A DNA stretch of 64,000 nt from Verrucomicrobiia bacterium (lineage in GTDB: Bacteria > Verrucomicrobiota > Verrucomicrobiia > Limisphaerales > JAEYXS01). Of this stretch, positions 26,801 to 37,437 are shown in pieces (position 1 is the first letter of the stretch; each line of letters opens with the position of its first letter). The translations under genes were made by a program, and so were the position numbers. The DNA lies in contig DASWYF010000049.1 of assembly GCA_036405135.1 (NCBI GenBank), positions 115,918 to 179,917 on the forward strand. Direction: 5' to 3'. The notes under the pieces were generated by a model. The model worked only from the letters and a program-made list of their open reading frames with translations. It made no database searches and had not been told where the DNA came from.

Positions 26801-27965
26801 TCAGAGTGCTTTAACAACAGCGATCAAAGCGTGGCAGAGCAATACGATGACGGAGCCGCAACGGGCGTTGCTGGATTATTTTGTGCGGCGCGGGTTGTTG
26901 CCGAATGATGCGAACGGGATTGGAAGCAATGGAGCTTCGTTGATCGCGACGTATCGCAAGCTGGAGGCGGAAGTGCCGGTGGCACGCAGGGCTCCGGGTG
27001 TCTTGGAAACGGTGGGTGAGGATGCGCCGTTGATGCCGCGCGGGGATCATCTGAAACCGGGGGACTTGGTGCCGCGCGGGTTTCTGCAAGTGCTGGGTAA
27101 GGCGGACTTTGGTTTTAAAGGAGATAAAAGTCATCATACAGGGCGGCTGGAATTGGCGGAGTCGATCGCGGATGCGAAGAATCCGCTGACGGCGCGGGTG
27201 ATGGCGAATCGTATCTGGCAGCATCTATTCGGGCGCGGGATCGTGGCGACGGTGGATAATTTCGGGCGCTTGGGGGCGGAGCCGACGCATCCGGAGTTGC
27301 TGGATCATCTGGCGACGCAATTGGTGAAGGGTGGCTGGTCGGAGAAGAAGCTGATCCGCACATTAATGCTTTCACAAGCTTGGCAGCAGAGCAGTGAGCC
27401 ATCCGAGAAAGCGAGGCAGTTGGATGCGGCGAATGATTTGCTCTCGCATTATCGCGTGCGGCGATTGGAGGCGGAGAGCATCCGGGATTCACTCCTGGCG
27501 GTGGCGGGGAAACTGGAAGCGAAGCAGTTCGGGCCGCCGGTCTTTAATAATGTGAATCCGCGACGGAGTGTTTATTTGGCGGTGCGGCGGACGAATCTGA
27601 ATCCGTTCCTGGAAGTGTTCGATGCGCCGAAGCCGTTCACGACGTTGGGGCAGCGCGATGCGACGAATGTCCCGGCGCAATCGTTGACGCTGTTGAATGA
27701 TCCATTCGTGATCGGGTTGGCGCAGAGTTGGGCAAAGGCATTGATCGCGCGCGATGAAACAGAAGAGGCGCGGGTGCGGCGGATGTTTGAGCTGGCGTTT
27801 GCACGCACGCCTTCGGCTGCTGAGTTAAAGCAATGTGCGGAGTATCTGGCGCAATTGGGGGCGGAGAAGAATGTGGCAGCGGCGGAACGATTGAAGAGCG
27901 AGGCAGTGTGGCAGGACTTCGCGCAGTCGTTGTTCAATCTGAAGGAGTTTATCTATATCCGGTGA
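23859..27965 (+). CDS. planctomycete-type cytochrome protein PSCyt1-DUF1549-LamG-DUF1553
   Basis: The 1368-residue secreted protein has a signal peptide and then a heme c site [13 protein letters not shown] (PSCyt1). DUF1549 starts near [14 protein letters not shown] and includes a second heme-type [12 protein letters not shown] LamG/concanavalin insert ([15 protein letters not shown] to [13 protein letters not shown]) follows, and DUF1553 (PSD1) ends in [11 protein letters not shown]. Members are exported, occur with DUF1501 partners and are thought to take part in oxidation of complex carbohydrates. The precise reaction is unknown. It overlaps the IclR gene by 4 bp and is followed 7 bp later by DUF1501. 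Confidence 0.92.
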   Translation: MNTRTLLPMVTVALAAWGAVLPGVAHSAVSAADAEFFEKKIRPVLVSECYECHGAQKPKGGLRLDYREGWMKGGESGPVIIPGEAAKSLFIQSIQHTHSELKMPKKRAKLADAVIQDLVTWVNKGAPDPRDHPPSEQVAAGSWDEVMTVRKQWWSFQPVKEPAVPKVKDAKWSSEPVDKFILAKLEEKGLAPAKQADKRTLIRRATFVLTGLPPTPEEVNAFIADTSPKAFEKVVDRLLASPSFGEQWARHWMDLVRYAETHGSENDPDIRDAWRYRDYLIRAFNADVPDDQLIKEHIAGDLLAKPRINAAEGLNESRIGIASLRLNEHGFQPIDTLDEQVKTVENQIDVVTKAFQGLTVSCARCHDHKFDPISQKDFYAMYGVLASSRPAQVMVDAPEVLNKNKAELAALKPQVKSALAEAWLKSVAEELPAKLKKNHGGLMEVPPEMGHLSSLVRWHEQLASARVWEARGKNPAVAKLAQPLAQWSFDGDAKDSKGNLNGELRGGAVIKNGRLILNGTDAFMESVPLKQDLKEKTLEAWVYLSNLQQRAGGVITTESIGGRVFDAVVFAEKESRQWVPGSNNFKRSQTLGGPQETASPNEAIHLAVTYAADGNIAFYRNGKPYGAAYSLAAKQEELAMFTAGQAHVLLGRRHTGGGMAFLAGEIEEGRLYNRALSAEEVGASFSAGPGGVSKEDLLAVMTPQEKTEYQQAAKQLAELKRQQESIAASKAGQRAAFDEATRNEFNPLYAWVKFNGLKDQELADKWTDWMQKQQAELVVRQQGNASGYVTKWNLAKSDDAQWFREGQNLPAKAVKAGEFSLEADGVEVVNGIYPAGIYSHLLTKKHGALFTSPRFKIETDSISVKVLGGGGAMVRVIVDNYPLPMNPIYPKAILTKDEPGWVRLDTAYRKGSWAYLEFGTFDDLTRPLATKDTPVNGRSWFGVEHVVFHNSNVLPKDEVMPALGLSEMTAPKSADELVKIYQSALTTAIKAWQSNTMTEPQRALLDYFVRRGLLPNDANGIGSNGASLIATYRKLEAEVPVARRAPGVLETVGEDAPLMPRGDHLKPGDLVPRGFLQVLGKADFGFKGDKSHHTGRLELAESIADAKNPLTARVMANRIWQHLFGRGIVATVDNFGRLGAEPTHPELLDHLATQLVKGGWSEKKLIRTLMLSQAWQQSSEPSEKARQLDAANDLLSHYRVRRLEAESIRDSLLAVAGKLEAKQFGPPVFNNVNPRRSVYLAVRRTNLNPFLEVFDAPKPFTTLGQRDATNVPAQSLTLLNDPFVIGLAQSWAKALIARDETEEARVRRMFELAFARTPSAAELKQCAEYLAQLGAEKNVAAAERLKSEAVWQDFAQSLFNLKEFIYIR

Positions 27966-27972
27966 GGTGATT

Positions 27973-29394
27973 ATGAATCCGTTTATACACAACAAACTTT
28001 CGCGGCGGGATATGTTGCGGCGTTGCTCGCTGGGCTTCGGCTCGCTCGCGCTGAGTTCATTGCTGGCGGACAAGGCGTTTGCGTCGGGCTCGGTGATCGC
28101 GCCGCATTATCGGCCGAAGGCGAAGAATGTCATCTTGTGTTACATGAGCGGCGGGGTGTCGCATGTGGATTCATTTGATCCGAAGCCGGAGTTGATCAAG
28201 CGCCATGGACAGCCGATGCCGGTGCCGGTGAAGCCGACGATGTTCAATAACAACGGGAACATCATGCAGAGCCCGTGGACGGCGAAGGCGCGCGGGCAGA
28301 GCGGCATCATGATGACGGACCTGTTCCCGAAGATCGCGGAACTGGCGGATGACATGGCGGTGATCCGCTCGATGACGAGCAAGGTGAACGAGCACGCGCA
28401 GGGGAATTATTATTTTCACACGGGGTTTCCCTTCATGGGACATCCGAGTGCGGGAGCGTGGATCGCGTATGGGCTCGGCAGTGAGAATCAGAATTTGCCG
28501 GGCTTCGTGGTGTTGCAGAGCGGGGGAGCGGGTGCGCCGCATGGGGGCGTGGGGATTTACAGCAACGGTTACTTGCCCGCGCAGCATCAGGCGAGTTTCA
28601 TCCGCGTGGATGAAACACCCGCGCTGGCGAATATCAAACCGAAAGAGAGCGATCTGTTGCAGCGGCAGCGGTTGAGTTTTATCAAGGGAATGGATGAGCA
28701 GTTCGCGCGGACATCACAGGAGACGGCGGTGGAAGCGGCGATCCAGAATTATGAGACGGCGTATCGGATGCAGACGGCGGTGCCGGAGTTGTGCGATCTG
28801 AGCGGCGAGACGGAGGAAACGAAACGGATGTACGGCTTGGAGTCCAAGCACGCGCCGACGGCAGCTTACGGCAAGCAGGCGCTGGTGGCACGGCGATTGA
28901 TCGAGCGCGGGGTGAGGTTTGTGGAGTTGAGTTGCCTGCCGCAACAGATCGGGGCGGGGCAATCGGCGAACCCTTGGGATCAGCACGGGGAATTACAAGT
29001 GGGGCACGGGAACATGGCGCGGCAGGTGGATCAGCCGATCGCGGCGCTGGTGCGGGACTTGAAGGCGCGAGGATTGCTGGATGAGACGTTGGTGATTTTT
29101 TCGGGTGAGTTCGGAAGGACGCCGTTTTCGCAGGGGAGCGATGGGCGGGATCATAATCCGTTCGGGTTCAGCTTGTGGATGGCGGGTGGCGGGGTGAAGG
29201 GCGGGACGGTGTATGGCGCGACGGATGATCTGGGGTATTACGCGGTGGAGAACAAGCTGGAGCTGTATGATTTTTACGCGACGGTGCTGCATCTGCTGGG
29301 CATGGATCATGAGAAGCTGACGTACCGGTTCGGCGGGAGGGATTTTAGGTTAACGGATGTGCATGGGCATGTGATCAAGGCGATTTTGGCTTAG
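27973..29394 (+). CDS. DUF1501 protein, Tat-exported
   Basis: The 473-residue protein begins [20 protein letters not shown], a twin-arginine signal, and contains family hallmarks such as [38 protein letters not shown] and [20 protein letters not shown]. The fold belongs to the alkaline-phosphatase-like superfamily. It is nearly always paired with PSD1 cytochrome proteins, as here. GGTGAGGTGA upstream supports ATG 27973 over an in-frame GTG at 27967. Confidence 0.92.
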   Translation: MNPFIHNKLSRRDMLRRCSLGFGSLALSSLLADKAFASGSVIAPHYRPKAKNVILCYMSGGVSHVDSFDPKPELIKRHGQPMPVPVKPTMFNNNGNIMQSPWTAKARGQSGIMMTDLFPKIAELADDMAVIRSMTSKVNEHAQGNYYFHTGFPFMGHPSAGAWIAYGLGSENQNLPGFVVLQSGGAGAPHGGVGIYSNGYLPAQHQASFIRVDETPALANIKPKESDLLQRQRLSFIKGMDEQFARTSQETAVEAAIQNYETAYRMQTAVPELCDLSGETEETKRMYGLESKHAPTAAYGKQALVARRLIERGVRFVELSCLPQQIGAGQSANPWDQHGELQVGHGNMARQVDQPIAALVRDLKARGLLDETLVIFSGEFGRTPFSQGSDGRDHNPFGFSLWMAGGGVKGGTVYGATDDLGYYAVENKLELYDFYATVLHLLGMDHEKLTYRFGGRDFRLTDVHGHVIKAILA

Positions 29395-29484
29395 CCACGG
29401 AATTTCACGGATGGAACACGGAAAGGGGGGCTAACCGCAGATGGACGCAGATCAGCGCAGATGGGGGATACGGATGCGAGCCGG
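29395..29484. repeat. intergenic short direct repeats
   Basis: The segment holds CACGGAATTTCACGGATGG-type and CGCAGATGGACGCAGATCAG-type tandem units, both of the kind scattered through genomes of this group. Its end (29463-29484) is a 22-bp exact match to 18245-18266 inside the third sialidase-like gene. Confidence 0.6.
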
Positions 29485-29554
29485 TTCATTACGAAATGCG
29501 GCTTAGTTTTGTGAGGCAACTTACTGCCGGCAAGATGCCGGGCAACACGGGCTC

Positions 29555-30010
29555 CTAGTCGAGGAGTTTGTTGCTGTTTAGTTCGAGGCGGAGGGCTTGG
29601 AGGGAGAGGTTGATATCGAACATGAAGACGACGAGCGAGCTGATGAGGGAGAGGAGGCTGCCGGCAAAGAGGAGTTCGATGATGAGGACGATGTTTGTTT
29701 CCAACAACGCACCGATGAAGAGGCTGATGATGAGCAGTCCGGCGAGCAAAGCAGAACCGGCGGCGAGTCCGATGGCGAGGCGGAGGAGTTTCGCCCGGCG
29801 ATAGATGATGGTGACTTGCTCGTGGAGGGCGGCTTGTTTGTCAGAGGGTGTCGTGGAGGATTCCTTGGCCAAGATGCGGGCGCGGTCGATGGTGCGGCCG
29901 AGGCGGTTCGTCATGGTGAGCAGGAGGAGGCCGACGCCGGAGATGAGGATGACCGGGCCGATGGCGACCTGGAGGTGTGGGACGATATCGACTAGGTTGT
30001 GGGCTGGCAT
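29555..30010 (-). CDS. DUF2721 family membrane protein
   Basis: From ATG 30010 the 151-residue protein has three membrane helices: VAIGPVILISGVGLLLLTM, LAIGLAAGSALLAGLLIISL and LLFAGSLLSLISSLVVFMF. NRLGRTIDRARIL follows the first helix, as in DUF2721 proteins. The frame continues upstream to 30376, but that part overlaps the divergent rnd gene and has no protein character. The function is unknown. Confidence 0.82.
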   Translation of the reverse strand: MPAHNLVDIVPHLQVAIGPVILISGVGLLLLTMTNRLGRTIDRARILAKESSTTPSDKQAALHEQVTIIYRRAKLLRLAIGLAAGSALLAGLLIISLFIGALLETNIVLIIELLFAGSLLSLISSLVVFMFDINLSLQALRLELNSNKLLD

Positions 30011-30209
30011 GGCGTTGGGCGTCAAAGTCTTACTACCCAAGGGCAAATTAAGGCGTATTATGGAGGCGGTCAACGTGTGGGAAACTATGTATGCGTATTT
30101 TTCTGGAAAAAGAGTTGCCCCGATTGGCGGGTGGCGGCTATTCACGTTAGCGACACGTGCAAGTTTCGTTTGAAGCAGACAGTTATCCCACGGCGTCTTA
30201 GGTAAAGCA

Positions 30210-31268
30210 TTGATAAACAACCCGGAACAATTGAATCGGCTGGTAGAATCGCTTCGCCCGCATGAAGTGATCGCGCTGGATACGGAGGCGGACAGCTTGC
30301 ACGCGTATCCCGCGAAGGTCTGCCTCATCCAGATCAGCCTGCCGGGGACGGATGACTTGGTTGATCCGCTGAGCAAGCTGGACCTTGCGCCGCTATGGAA
30401 TGTCTTGGCGGATAAGGAGTTGCTTTTGCATGGATCGGATTACGATCTGAAGATGCTGTGCCATTGCTACCAGTTCCGGCCAGCACGGTTGTTCGATACG
30501 ATGCTCGCGGCGCGGCTTTCGGGAATGCGGCAATTTGGGCTCGGGGATTTGGTGCGGACAATCATCGGCGTGGAGCTGGATAAGGGGCCGCAGAAGGCGG
30601 ATTGGGGGCAGCGCCCGCTTACGCCGCGCATGGAGGAATATGCGCGGAACGATACGAAGTATCTCTTCAAGCTCCGTCAACATTTCGTGGACCTGCTGAA
30701 CAGCAAGGGACGTCTCGCGTGGCTGGAAGAATGGTGCGCGCAGATGATCAAGGATTACTCACAGCCGTTTGATTCCGATCCGAACACGGTGTGGCGGGTG
30801 AAGGGCTCGAACAAATTGCCGCGCCAAGGTCTGGCGATCACGCGCGAGCTGTATTACTGGCGAGAGAAGGAAGCGACGGCGGCTAATCGCCCGCCGTATT
30901 TCATCCTGAGCCACGATACGATGAACGAGATCGCGTTCGCGGCGATCAATGGGGAGCCGTGGGAAGGGTTTCTCTCGCCGAAGCTGCATCCGCGGAGGAG
31001 AGATGGAATCCGTACGGCGGTAAGCCGGGGACTCGCGGTGCCGCAGAATGAGTGGCCGGATAAGCCGCGTCATAAGTTCATTTCCGCGACGGAGGAGCAG
31101 AAGCAGAAGGCGGCGCAGTATCAGGAGAAGCGCGATAAGGTAGCGGCGGAACTGGAGCTGGACCCGACGTTGATCGCGAGTCGCGCGACATTGGAGGCGC
31201 TGGCGCGTGATCCGGAGAAGACGTTGCCGGAGATGATGAAGTGGCAGCGGGATTTGTTAGGGCTGTAG
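30210..31268 (+). CDS. rnd: ribonuclease D-like 3'-5' exonuclease
   Basis: The 352-residue protein has the DEDDy exonuclease motifs: VIALDTEADSLH (Exo I), LLHGSDYDLKML (Exo II) and EYARNDTKYLFKL (Exo III with Tyr). An HRDC-like C-terminal half follows (LPRQGLAITRELYYWREKEA). It would trim tRNA or other structured RNAs at the 3' end. Translation appears to start at TTG 30210, preceded by AGGTAAAGCA. The 199-bp region up to the divergent DUF2721 gene holds no other clear feature. Confidence 0.9.
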   Translation: MINNPEQLNRLVESLRPHEVIALDTEADSLHAYPAKVCLIQISLPGTDDLVDPLSKLDLAPLWNVLADKELLLHGSDYDLKMLCHCYQFRPARLFDTMLAARLSGMRQFGLGDLVRTIIGVELDKGPQKADWGQRPLTPRMEEYARNDTKYLFKLRQHFVDLLNSKGRLAWLEEWCAQMIKDYSQPFDSDPNTVWRVKGSNKLPRQGLAITRELYYWREKEATAANRPPYFILSHDTMNEIAFAAINGEPWEGFLSPKLHPRRRDGIRTAVSRGLAVPQNEWPDKPRHKFISATEEQKQKAAQYQEKRDKVAAELELDPTLIASRATLEALARDPEKTLPEMMKWQRDLLGL

Positions 31269-31394
31269 GTCAGTTGCACTGACGGGCCAATAAGTAAGGG
31301 CGAGTTTCTTTTGACCTAACCTCGCGCTTCTCTACATCGGACGCGCAGTTGCTTCGCCGCGGACTCGTGAGGACAATCATCCCAACGCACTCTC

Positions 31395-31419
31395 GCCGAT
31401 TCGGAAATCGACGCTCCAC
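31395..31419. repeat. decayed family D hairpin repeat
   Basis: GCCGATTCGGAAATCGACGC is an imperfect relative of the copies at 13163 and 19861. Just upstream, 31360-31375 is matched in inverted orientation at 37338-37353 (CGGACTCGTGAGGACA), another shared intergenic sequence. Confidence 0.4.
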
Positions 31420-31485
31420 ATGATTGTCTGCCCGTGCAACAGGTTCTCGAAGAAAATTCAGTGGCTTGGCGTCTATCTTGTCACG

Positions 31486-34212
31486 ATGATGATGCGTATG
31501 TGTTTACGGAGTCTTTTTGCCACTTTGGTTTTAGGTGCTGTGACGACGGTAAGCGCGGCGGATTTCTATGTCAGCCCGCAAGGTAATGATGCGTGGACGG
31601 GTAAGTTACCTGCGCCGAATGCGACGAAAACGGATGGGCCACTGGCGACGTTAGTGAAGGCGCGCGATGTGGTGCGAGCGGAGTTGAAGGGCGGCGGAGC
31701 GGGCCAAGCGCAGACGGTGCATGTGCGCGGCGGGCTTTATGAATTCAAGGACACGCTGAAACTGAGCAAGGAAGATTTCGGCACGACGAATGCCCCGGTC
31801 ATTTATCGCGCGTATCAGCAGGAGCAGCCGATCTTCGTGGGCGGTTCGGCCATCACCAACTTCACAGTACATAAGGGCGCGATCTTGAAAGCGGATGTCG
31901 GGGCGCAAGGTTTCAAGAATGTTTACTTCCGGCAATTGATCTTCGACGGCAAACGCCAGCATCTGGCGCGGTATCCGAACTACGACGCGAGCAATCCCTA
32001 CGGTGGCGGCTGGGCGTATGCGGATGGCAAATACATCCCGATGTATCAGGATGTGCCGAACGAGAGCAAACGCACCTTCCAATTCAAAACGACGGATGCG
32101 CGCACGTGGGCGAAGCCGGAGGAAGGCGAGGTGTTCGTTTTTCCGCGTTACAACTGGTGGAACAACATCGTGCGCATCGCATCAATCGACAGGGCGGCGC
32201 GACAGGTCACGCTGACGGCGGATGCGTCGTATGCTATCCGGCCATCGGATCGTTATTACTTCCAGAATCTGTTCGAGGAATTGGATGCACCGGGCGAGTG
32301 GTATCTGGATCGCCAAACCTGGACGTTGTATTTCTGGCCGCCTTCATCATTGGAAGGGAAGACAGTGGTCGCGCCGCGTTTGCGCACGATTCTCGATATC
32401 GCAGATGGGGCATCCAATGTGATGTTCGAGGGAATCACGTTTGAATGCGCGGAAGGCACGGCGATCTCGTTGCGCAACACGACGAATTGTGTGATCGCGA
32501 AGAGCATCGTGCGCAATGTGGGGGACTATAATGGTTCCGGTATCGGAGTGAGCGGTGGTTATCGGAATGGCGTGGTGGGCTGCGATATTTCGGAGATCGG
32601 CAGCACGGGTGTCTTCCTCTCAGGCGGTGATCGCAAGAAGCTGACTTCGGCGGAGAATTACGCGGAGAACAATTACATCCATCATGTGGGCGTGTTCTAC
32701 AAGCAGGGCGTGGGTATCGGCTTGTATGGCGTGGGGAATCGTGCATCGCACAATCTCATACATGACGGGCCGCGCATGGGCATCATGTTCAGCGGAAACA
32801 ATCTCGTGCTGGAATATAACGAGATCCGTCATGTGAACCTGGAGACAGAGGATACGGGCGCGGTTTACACGGGTGGCCGCGATTGGATCTCCTCGCGCGG
32901 CACGGTGATCCGTTATAATTACTTCCACGACATCCTCGGTTACGGTCAGGAAAATGGCGTGTGGAAATCGCCGCACTTTGCGTGGGGCGTTTATCTGGAT
33001 GACAATACGGGCGGCGTCGATGTGATCGGCAATATCGTGGCACGGTGTTCGCGGGCTGGATTGCATCTGCACAATGGTCGCGATAACCGGATTGAGAACA
33101 ATGTATTCATCGACAACGGGCTGTATCAGGCGGAATACAGCGGATGGGTTTCCACGTCGCGGTTCTGGAAAGATCACCTGCCTACGATGATCACGGGTTA
33201 CGAATCTGTGATGAATGAACCGGCGTGGAAGAATATGCGGAACATGAATCTGCATCCTACGAACGCGGTGCTGGCGGATGGGAAGATACAGACGGGCAAT
33301 CTCTTCGCGCGGAACATTGTTTCTTATACGAATGCGGCGGCGAAGCTGTATCGCATGGGCAGTGTGCCTTACTCGCACAATGCGTATGATTACAATGTGT
33401 TCTGGCATCACGGTCTGCCGTTGCTCACGGGCGAGCGCGGCAATGGCAAGGAGATCGGCGGCAACCTTGTGGTGAATGGTGATTTCGAAGAAGGCGCGGA
33501 TGGCCAATCACCCAGGAACTGGAAGTGGCAGGTGCAGCCACCGCGTGCCAAGGCCACTTGGACCACCGCCGAGCACGCGAATGGCAAGGCGGCCTTGCGC
33601 ATCGATTCCGCTCCGCCGGTGAAGGATTCCAGTGGTCGCGGTTTGTTCTTGAACTACGTGAGTGCCGACATGGCCACGGTGCATCCCGGCAAGAGCTACC
33701 ATCTCAAAGCGAAGTTCAAAGCCGACAAACCCGATACCAAAGTGAGTCTCATGCTCCAGTCCTACGTGGACAAAATTTACTTCTGGGCCAGCAGTCCGAA
33801 TGACGTGAAGGTTGGCACTGAATGGCAGGAAGCGAGCTTCAGCTTCCGCACTCCTGCTTCTGGTGAGAGAGGTTACAACGCCGCGATGAAAGCCTTCAAG
33901 ATACGAATCGATGTCCGTCAAGATAGCGGCACCGTCTTCGTGGATGATGTCAGCCTCGTAGAAGTGGAGACCATGGATGAATGGCAGTCCTGGCTTGCTT
34001 TGGGGATGGATAAAAACTCCAAAGTCGCCGATCCTCTCTTCGTTGATGCCACCAAAGACGACTATCGCCTGAAACCGGAGTCACCTGCCTTCAAACTCGG
34101 CTTCAAACCGATACCCGTGGAGAAGATCGGCCCTTACCAAAGCCCGCAACGTGTTACGTGGCCCATCAAAGAAGCCGAAGGTGCCCGCGAGAAGCCGCTG
34201 GTTTCCAATTGA
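31486..34212 (+). CDS. large secreted right-handed beta-helix protein with C-terminal carbohydrate-binding-like domain
   Basis: The signal peptide is MCLRSLFATLVLGAVTTVSA, followed by ADFYVSPQGNDAWTGKL, typical of PL6/GH141-like beta-helix proteins. Repeating coils run through the middle (SNVMFEGITFECAEGT, YNGSGIGVSGGYRNG, NRIENNVFIDNG). A CBM4/9-like jelly roll (GNLVVNGDFEEGADGQSPRN to GTVFVDDVSLVEVE) lies near residues 665-825, and a short return of helix-like sequence ends the protein. It probably cleaves or binds a plant or algal polysaccharide; the enzyme class cannot be fixed. ATGs at 31486, 31489 and 31492 are all possible; the frame reaches 31420. Confidence 0.82.
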   Translation: MMMRMCLRSLFATLVLGAVTTVSAADFYVSPQGNDAWTGKLPAPNATKTDGPLATLVKARDVVRAELKGGGAGQAQTVHVRGGLYEFKDTLKLSKEDFGTTNAPVIYRAYQQEQPIFVGGSAITNFTVHKGAILKADVGAQGFKNVYFRQLIFDGKRQHLARYPNYDASNPYGGGWAYADGKYIPMYQDVPNESKRTFQFKTTDARTWAKPEEGEVFVFPRYNWWNNIVRIASIDRAARQVTLTADASYAIRPSDRYYFQNLFEELDAPGEWYLDRQTWTLYFWPPSSLEGKTVVAPRLRTILDIADGASNVMFEGITFECAEGTAISLRNTTNCVIAKSIVRNVGDYNGSGIGVSGGYRNGVVGCDISEIGSTGVFLSGGDRKKLTSAENYAENNYIHHVGVFYKQGVGIGLYGVGNRASHNLIHDGPRMGIMFSGNNLVLEYNEIRHVNLETEDTGAVYTGGRDWISSRGTVIRYNYFHDILGYGQENGVWKSPHFAWGVYLDDNTGGVDVIGNIVARCSRAGLHLHNGRDNRIENNVFIDNGLYQAEYSGWVSTSRFWKDHLPTMITGYESVMNEPAWKNMRNMNLHPTNAVLADGKIQTGNLFARNIVSYTNAAAKLYRMGSVPYSHNAYDYNVFWHHGLPLLTGERGNGKEIGGNLVVNGDFEEGADGQSPRNWKWQVQPPRAKATWTTAEHANGKAALRIDSAPPVKDSSGRGLFLNYVSADMATVHPGKSYHLKAKFKADKPDTKVSLMLQSYVDKIYFWASSPNDVKVGTEWQEASFSFRTPASGERGYNAAMKAFKIRIDVRQDSGTVFVDDVSLVEVETMDEWQSWLALGMDKNSKVADPLFVDATKDDYRLKPESPAFKLGFKPIPVEKIGPYQSPQRVTWPIKEAEGAREKPLVSN

Positions 34213-34224
34213 TCGATTTTGGAC

Positions 34225-37200
34225 TCAATTGCTTGGGCCGATGATGGCACGCATTGTTTGGGCAGTATTCCCGCTGTCATCGAAACGGACGACAGTCAGT
34301 GCCTGATCAGATTGAGTCACGGTGATCTGGCCGCGACTGATCATTTTCACCACGACTGTCATGGTTTTTTTGTCGCGCATCAGATCCGAAAATGGCAGGG
34401 GAGCGGAGGTGTTTCCTTTCCATTCCGGCCACCAGGAAATTTCATTGATCAGGGTGGGGACATTGCTGCCGGCGCGGCGGCCGGGCAGAGAGCCGCCGCC
34501 GGTATGAACCCAGTGCAGTGCGCCAGGTTTCAAATGCAGGTCATCGGCGGTGTCGATCTTGGCTGATACCTCGAAACGTCCATCGGGATCAGTGAAAGGC
34601 AAATCATCCAATTCGCGTATCCATACGGCGAACTGGCCGTTGGAACGCAGAGGAACGGCAGGATTGGCATTAGTGCGGAGTTTGAGCCTGCCGCTGGCCG
34701 GAGCGATCAGACGAAGATGTCGGCCTACGAAGAATGTCAGTTTTTGATCGCCGATCTGGCCGATAAGACAGCCCGGAGGGAAAGCCACATCAAAACCGCG
34801 CTTGCCTTGATTGGTGAGGTCGGATTTGTAGGGACGTAGCATTTGACCATCGGGATTTAGGAATGAGCCATCGCTCAATTGCACTTCGCCGGTGACCACG
34901 ATCTCGTAGATGGAGCCTTTCTGCATGTCTACGCCAGTGTCACGCCATCCAGAAGTGGCGGGGAAACTCCCGCCCACGGAGCGGGTGATTTTCCCGGGTG
35001 CGTGACTGGCACCCAAGATGCGGGTGATGCGCGTGGTGTTGGTGCCGTCGGATGAGGCGAAGTCTCCGGCGACGATCACGCCGCCATCCGGTTGCAATGC
35101 TATCGCGCGGACTGTTCCTGTGCCGCCCAGTTTGGCATCCATGGTTTCATTGATGCTGCCATTCGCATTCATGCGGGCGATGCCACGGCGTGCTTGCGTG
35201 TCAACGCGGTTGAATTCGCCGCCGATGAGCAATCCTCCATCCGGGAGAAGAGTCATGCAGCGGACGACGCCATCGAATCCACTGCCCAGCTTGTGCGCGC
35301 GGTCGAGTGCGTTGGGCTGCTTGATACGGGCCAGGTTGTTGCGGTCTGCGCCGATGATGCGGTTGAAGCCGCCACCGGCCATCACCATGCCATCGGGCAG
35401 TGCGAGCAACTCCATGACCGGTCCCTCAGCTTGGGAGACTTCGGCGAGGGCGCCATTGGTTCCCAGCAGGGCGAGGTGCCTGGATTCCTTGCCGCTCACT
35501 TTGGTGAATTCACCACCGATCCAGATGCGACCATCAGGCATCTGACAGAGTGAGAGCACGGAGTCGTTCGGGCCGCCGGTGGCGTTGAAATCGGGATCGA
35601 CGGAGCCATCGGTGTTCAGACGGACGAGATAGTTTCGCGATGTTCCGTTGAACTTGTTGAAGAAGCCGGTGAGGATGATTTTTCCATCGGCTTGCAAGAG
35701 CACGCGGCGTCCGGCTTTGTTTCCGCCGGTGCCGGGATCAAAGCTCATGTCGAGGGAACCGTCGGCATTGAGCCGGGCGACGCCTGAGCGGGAGAGGTTG
35801 TTAAATCGATCGAAAGGTCCGGCGATCAGTAACTTGCCATCGGGTTGCAGGATGACTTGAGAGATGTCCTTGTCCGGGCCGGTGCCGGGATGGAAAGATT
35901 CATCCACGGAACCGTCTGCGAGCAAGCGGGCAATGTATTTGCGGGGCTTGCCGTTGAACTGGGTGAAACGGCCAGCGATGATGATTTTGCCATCAGGCTG
36001 CAGCGCGGCGGATTGGATCCAATCATTCGCGCCGGTGCCGGGACGGAAGGCGGGATCGATTCGGCCACTACCGATATTTGCACCAGCCACGGTCTTGAGT
36101 TCTTCAAGGGCGGGCTCGGACACATCGTTCGTGTCCACGGGTTCAGTCGCGACGGGCTTGTTCGCTTCGACAGGAGGTGATTTTTGTTTCGCGAACCACA
36201 CGCCTGCGAGGATCGTGAGCAGGGCGACGATGCTGATGACCGTGTAGAGCGCCGTGCGTTTTGGTTTGGGCACCGCAGTGGTGGTTGCCGACAGGGCTTC
36301 GGCTTCGATGACTTCGCCCGCTCGAGCAGAGGTGTGTTCCAGCAATGTGCGCGGTTGACCAGCCGTGGTGCCGCCTAGTCCGATCCATTCAGCGACGGCG
36401 CGTGCGCTTTGCGGACGTTGCGCGGGGTCTTTGGACAGGCAGGCAAGGATCAGTGCGGAGACATCGGGTGGAACGGGGTTTTCGATGCTTAGTTCCCACA
36501 GGCGATCTTCCAGCGGCTTGGCGGGCACGGACTCGATCTGATGGATGATGTCGCCGCGGCAATACGGTGGCGTGCTGGTGAGGAGTTCGTAGAGCGTTGC
36601 GCCGAGGGCGTAGATGTCATCAGTCGCTTTCGGGGGATCGCCGCGCAGGTGTTGCGGGCTCATGTAGGCGAGCGTGCCCGCGTTTGGGTGTTTGACAGAG
36701 ATGCGGCTGGCGGATTCGCTGATGGTAGCGGCGATGCCGAAATCTGCCAGCTTCAACCGTCCTTTGCGGTCCACCATCATGTTGCCCGGTTTCAGGTCGC
36801 GATGGATGACGCCTTCCGAGTGAGCGTATTCCAAGGCGTCGCAGAGCTGTTTGACGAGAGGCTTCAGGTGTTCCCAGGTGAAACATCGCTCGGGATGGTG
36901 GATGCGCAGGGTGACGAGGTTATCGCCATCCACGAATTCCATGGAGATGAAGGGCGGTTCTCCGGGGCTCTCGTAGAGGTCGTGGATGCGGACGATGTGC
37001 GGGTGCGAGAGCTTGCGGCTCTTGAGGGTCTCGCGCCGCATGTCGTCGAGGGAGCTGGCGTCATTGCGGATCTCGGGCGGGAGGAATTTCAGGGCGACGC
37101 TGTCGTTCAAGCGTTGATCCCACGCGAGCCAGACTTGGCCCATGCCGCCTTCACCAAGTTTGCGGACCAATTCAAAGCGGCCCTGACCATGGTATTGGCC

Positions 37201-37251
37201 CGGGGCTAAAGGCCCGGACGGCGTGCCCGGTGATGATGCGTCCTCCGACAT
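34225..37251 (-). CDS. Ser/Thr protein kinase with extracytoplasmic delta-60 repeat propeller
   Basis: The 1008-residue protein has a kinase domain with P-loop LGEGGMGQVW, VALKFLPPE (Lys), VIHRDLKPGNMM and DFGIAAT, ending near residue 295. A membrane helix follows (LYTVISIVALLTILAGVWFA, about 336-355). The rest carries seven or so delta-60 repeats such as LQPDGKIIIAGRFTQFNGK and LQPDGKLLIAGPFDRFNN, then a beta-rich C-terminal domain. The propeller likely faces the periplasm as a sensor or adhesion module and signals to the cytoplasmic kinase. The end converges on the beta-helix gene with a 12-bp gap. Confidence 0.9.
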   Translation of the reverse strand: MSEDASSPGTPSGPLAPGQYHGQGRFELVRKLGEGGMGQVWLAWDQRLNDSVALKFLPPEIRNDASSLDDMRRETLKSRKLSHPHIVRIHDLYESPGEPPFISMEFVDGDNLVTLRIHHPERCFTWEHLKPLVKQLCDALEYAHSEGVIHRDLKPGNMMVDRKGRLKLADFGIAATISESASRISVKHPNAGTLAYMSPQHLRGDPPKATDDIYALGATLYELLTSTPPYCRGDIIHQIESVPAKPLEDRLWELSIENPVPPDVSALILACLSKDPAQRPQSARAVAEWIGLGGTTAGQPRTLLEHTSARAGEVIEAEALSATTTAVPKPKRTALYTVISIVALLTILAGVWFAKQKSPPVEANKPVATEPVDTNDVSEPALEELKTVAGANIGSGRIDPAFRPGTGANDWIQSAALQPDGKIIIAGRFTQFNGKPRKYIARLLADGSVDESFHPGTGPDKDISQVILQPDGKLLIAGPFDRFNNLSRSGVARLNADGSLDMSFDPGTGGNKAGRRVLLQADGKIILTGFFNKFNGTSRNYLVRLNTDGSVDPDFNATGGPNDSVLSLCQMPDGRIWIGGEFTKVSGKESRHLALLGTNGALAEVSQAEGPVMELLALPDGMVMAGGGFNRIIGADRNNLARIKQPNALDRAHKLGSGFDGVVRCMTLLPDGGLLIGGEFNRVDTQARRGIARMNANGSINETMDAKLGGTGTVRAIALQPDGGVIVAGDFASSDGTNTTRITRILGASHAPGKITRSVGGSFPATSGWRDTGVDMQKGSIYEIVVTGEVQLSDGSFLNPDGQMLRPYKSDLTNQGKRGFDVAFPPGCLIGQIGDQKLTFFVGRHLRLIAPASGRLKLRTNANPAVPLRSNGQFAVWIRELDDLPFTDPDGRFEVSAKIDTADDLHLKPGALHWVHTGGGSLPGRRAGSNVPTLINEISWWPEWKGNTSAPLPFSDLMRDKKTMTVVVKMISRGQITVTQSDQALTVVRFDDSGNTAQTMRAIIGPSN

Positions 37252-37437
37252 GTGACTAATTGGCTACGGCTGTGCGGAGGAGATAACAGAGTGCGTGACG
37301 GTACGCAAGCGTTGCAGCCGAAGCTGGTAGAGGCGAGTGTCCTCACGAGTCCGTTTGTATCAGTTCGTGCTGCATAACACCGTCCGTTGCACGGACAGGC
37401 CTACTAGCAACGGCTCGTCGGGAGCCTCGCCCTACCA

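Noticed and set aside
32620..33507. 295-codon minus-strand frame inside the beta-helix gene
   Set aside because: The plus strand has the signal peptide, helix coils and CBM-like domain; the minus frame shows no protein pattern.
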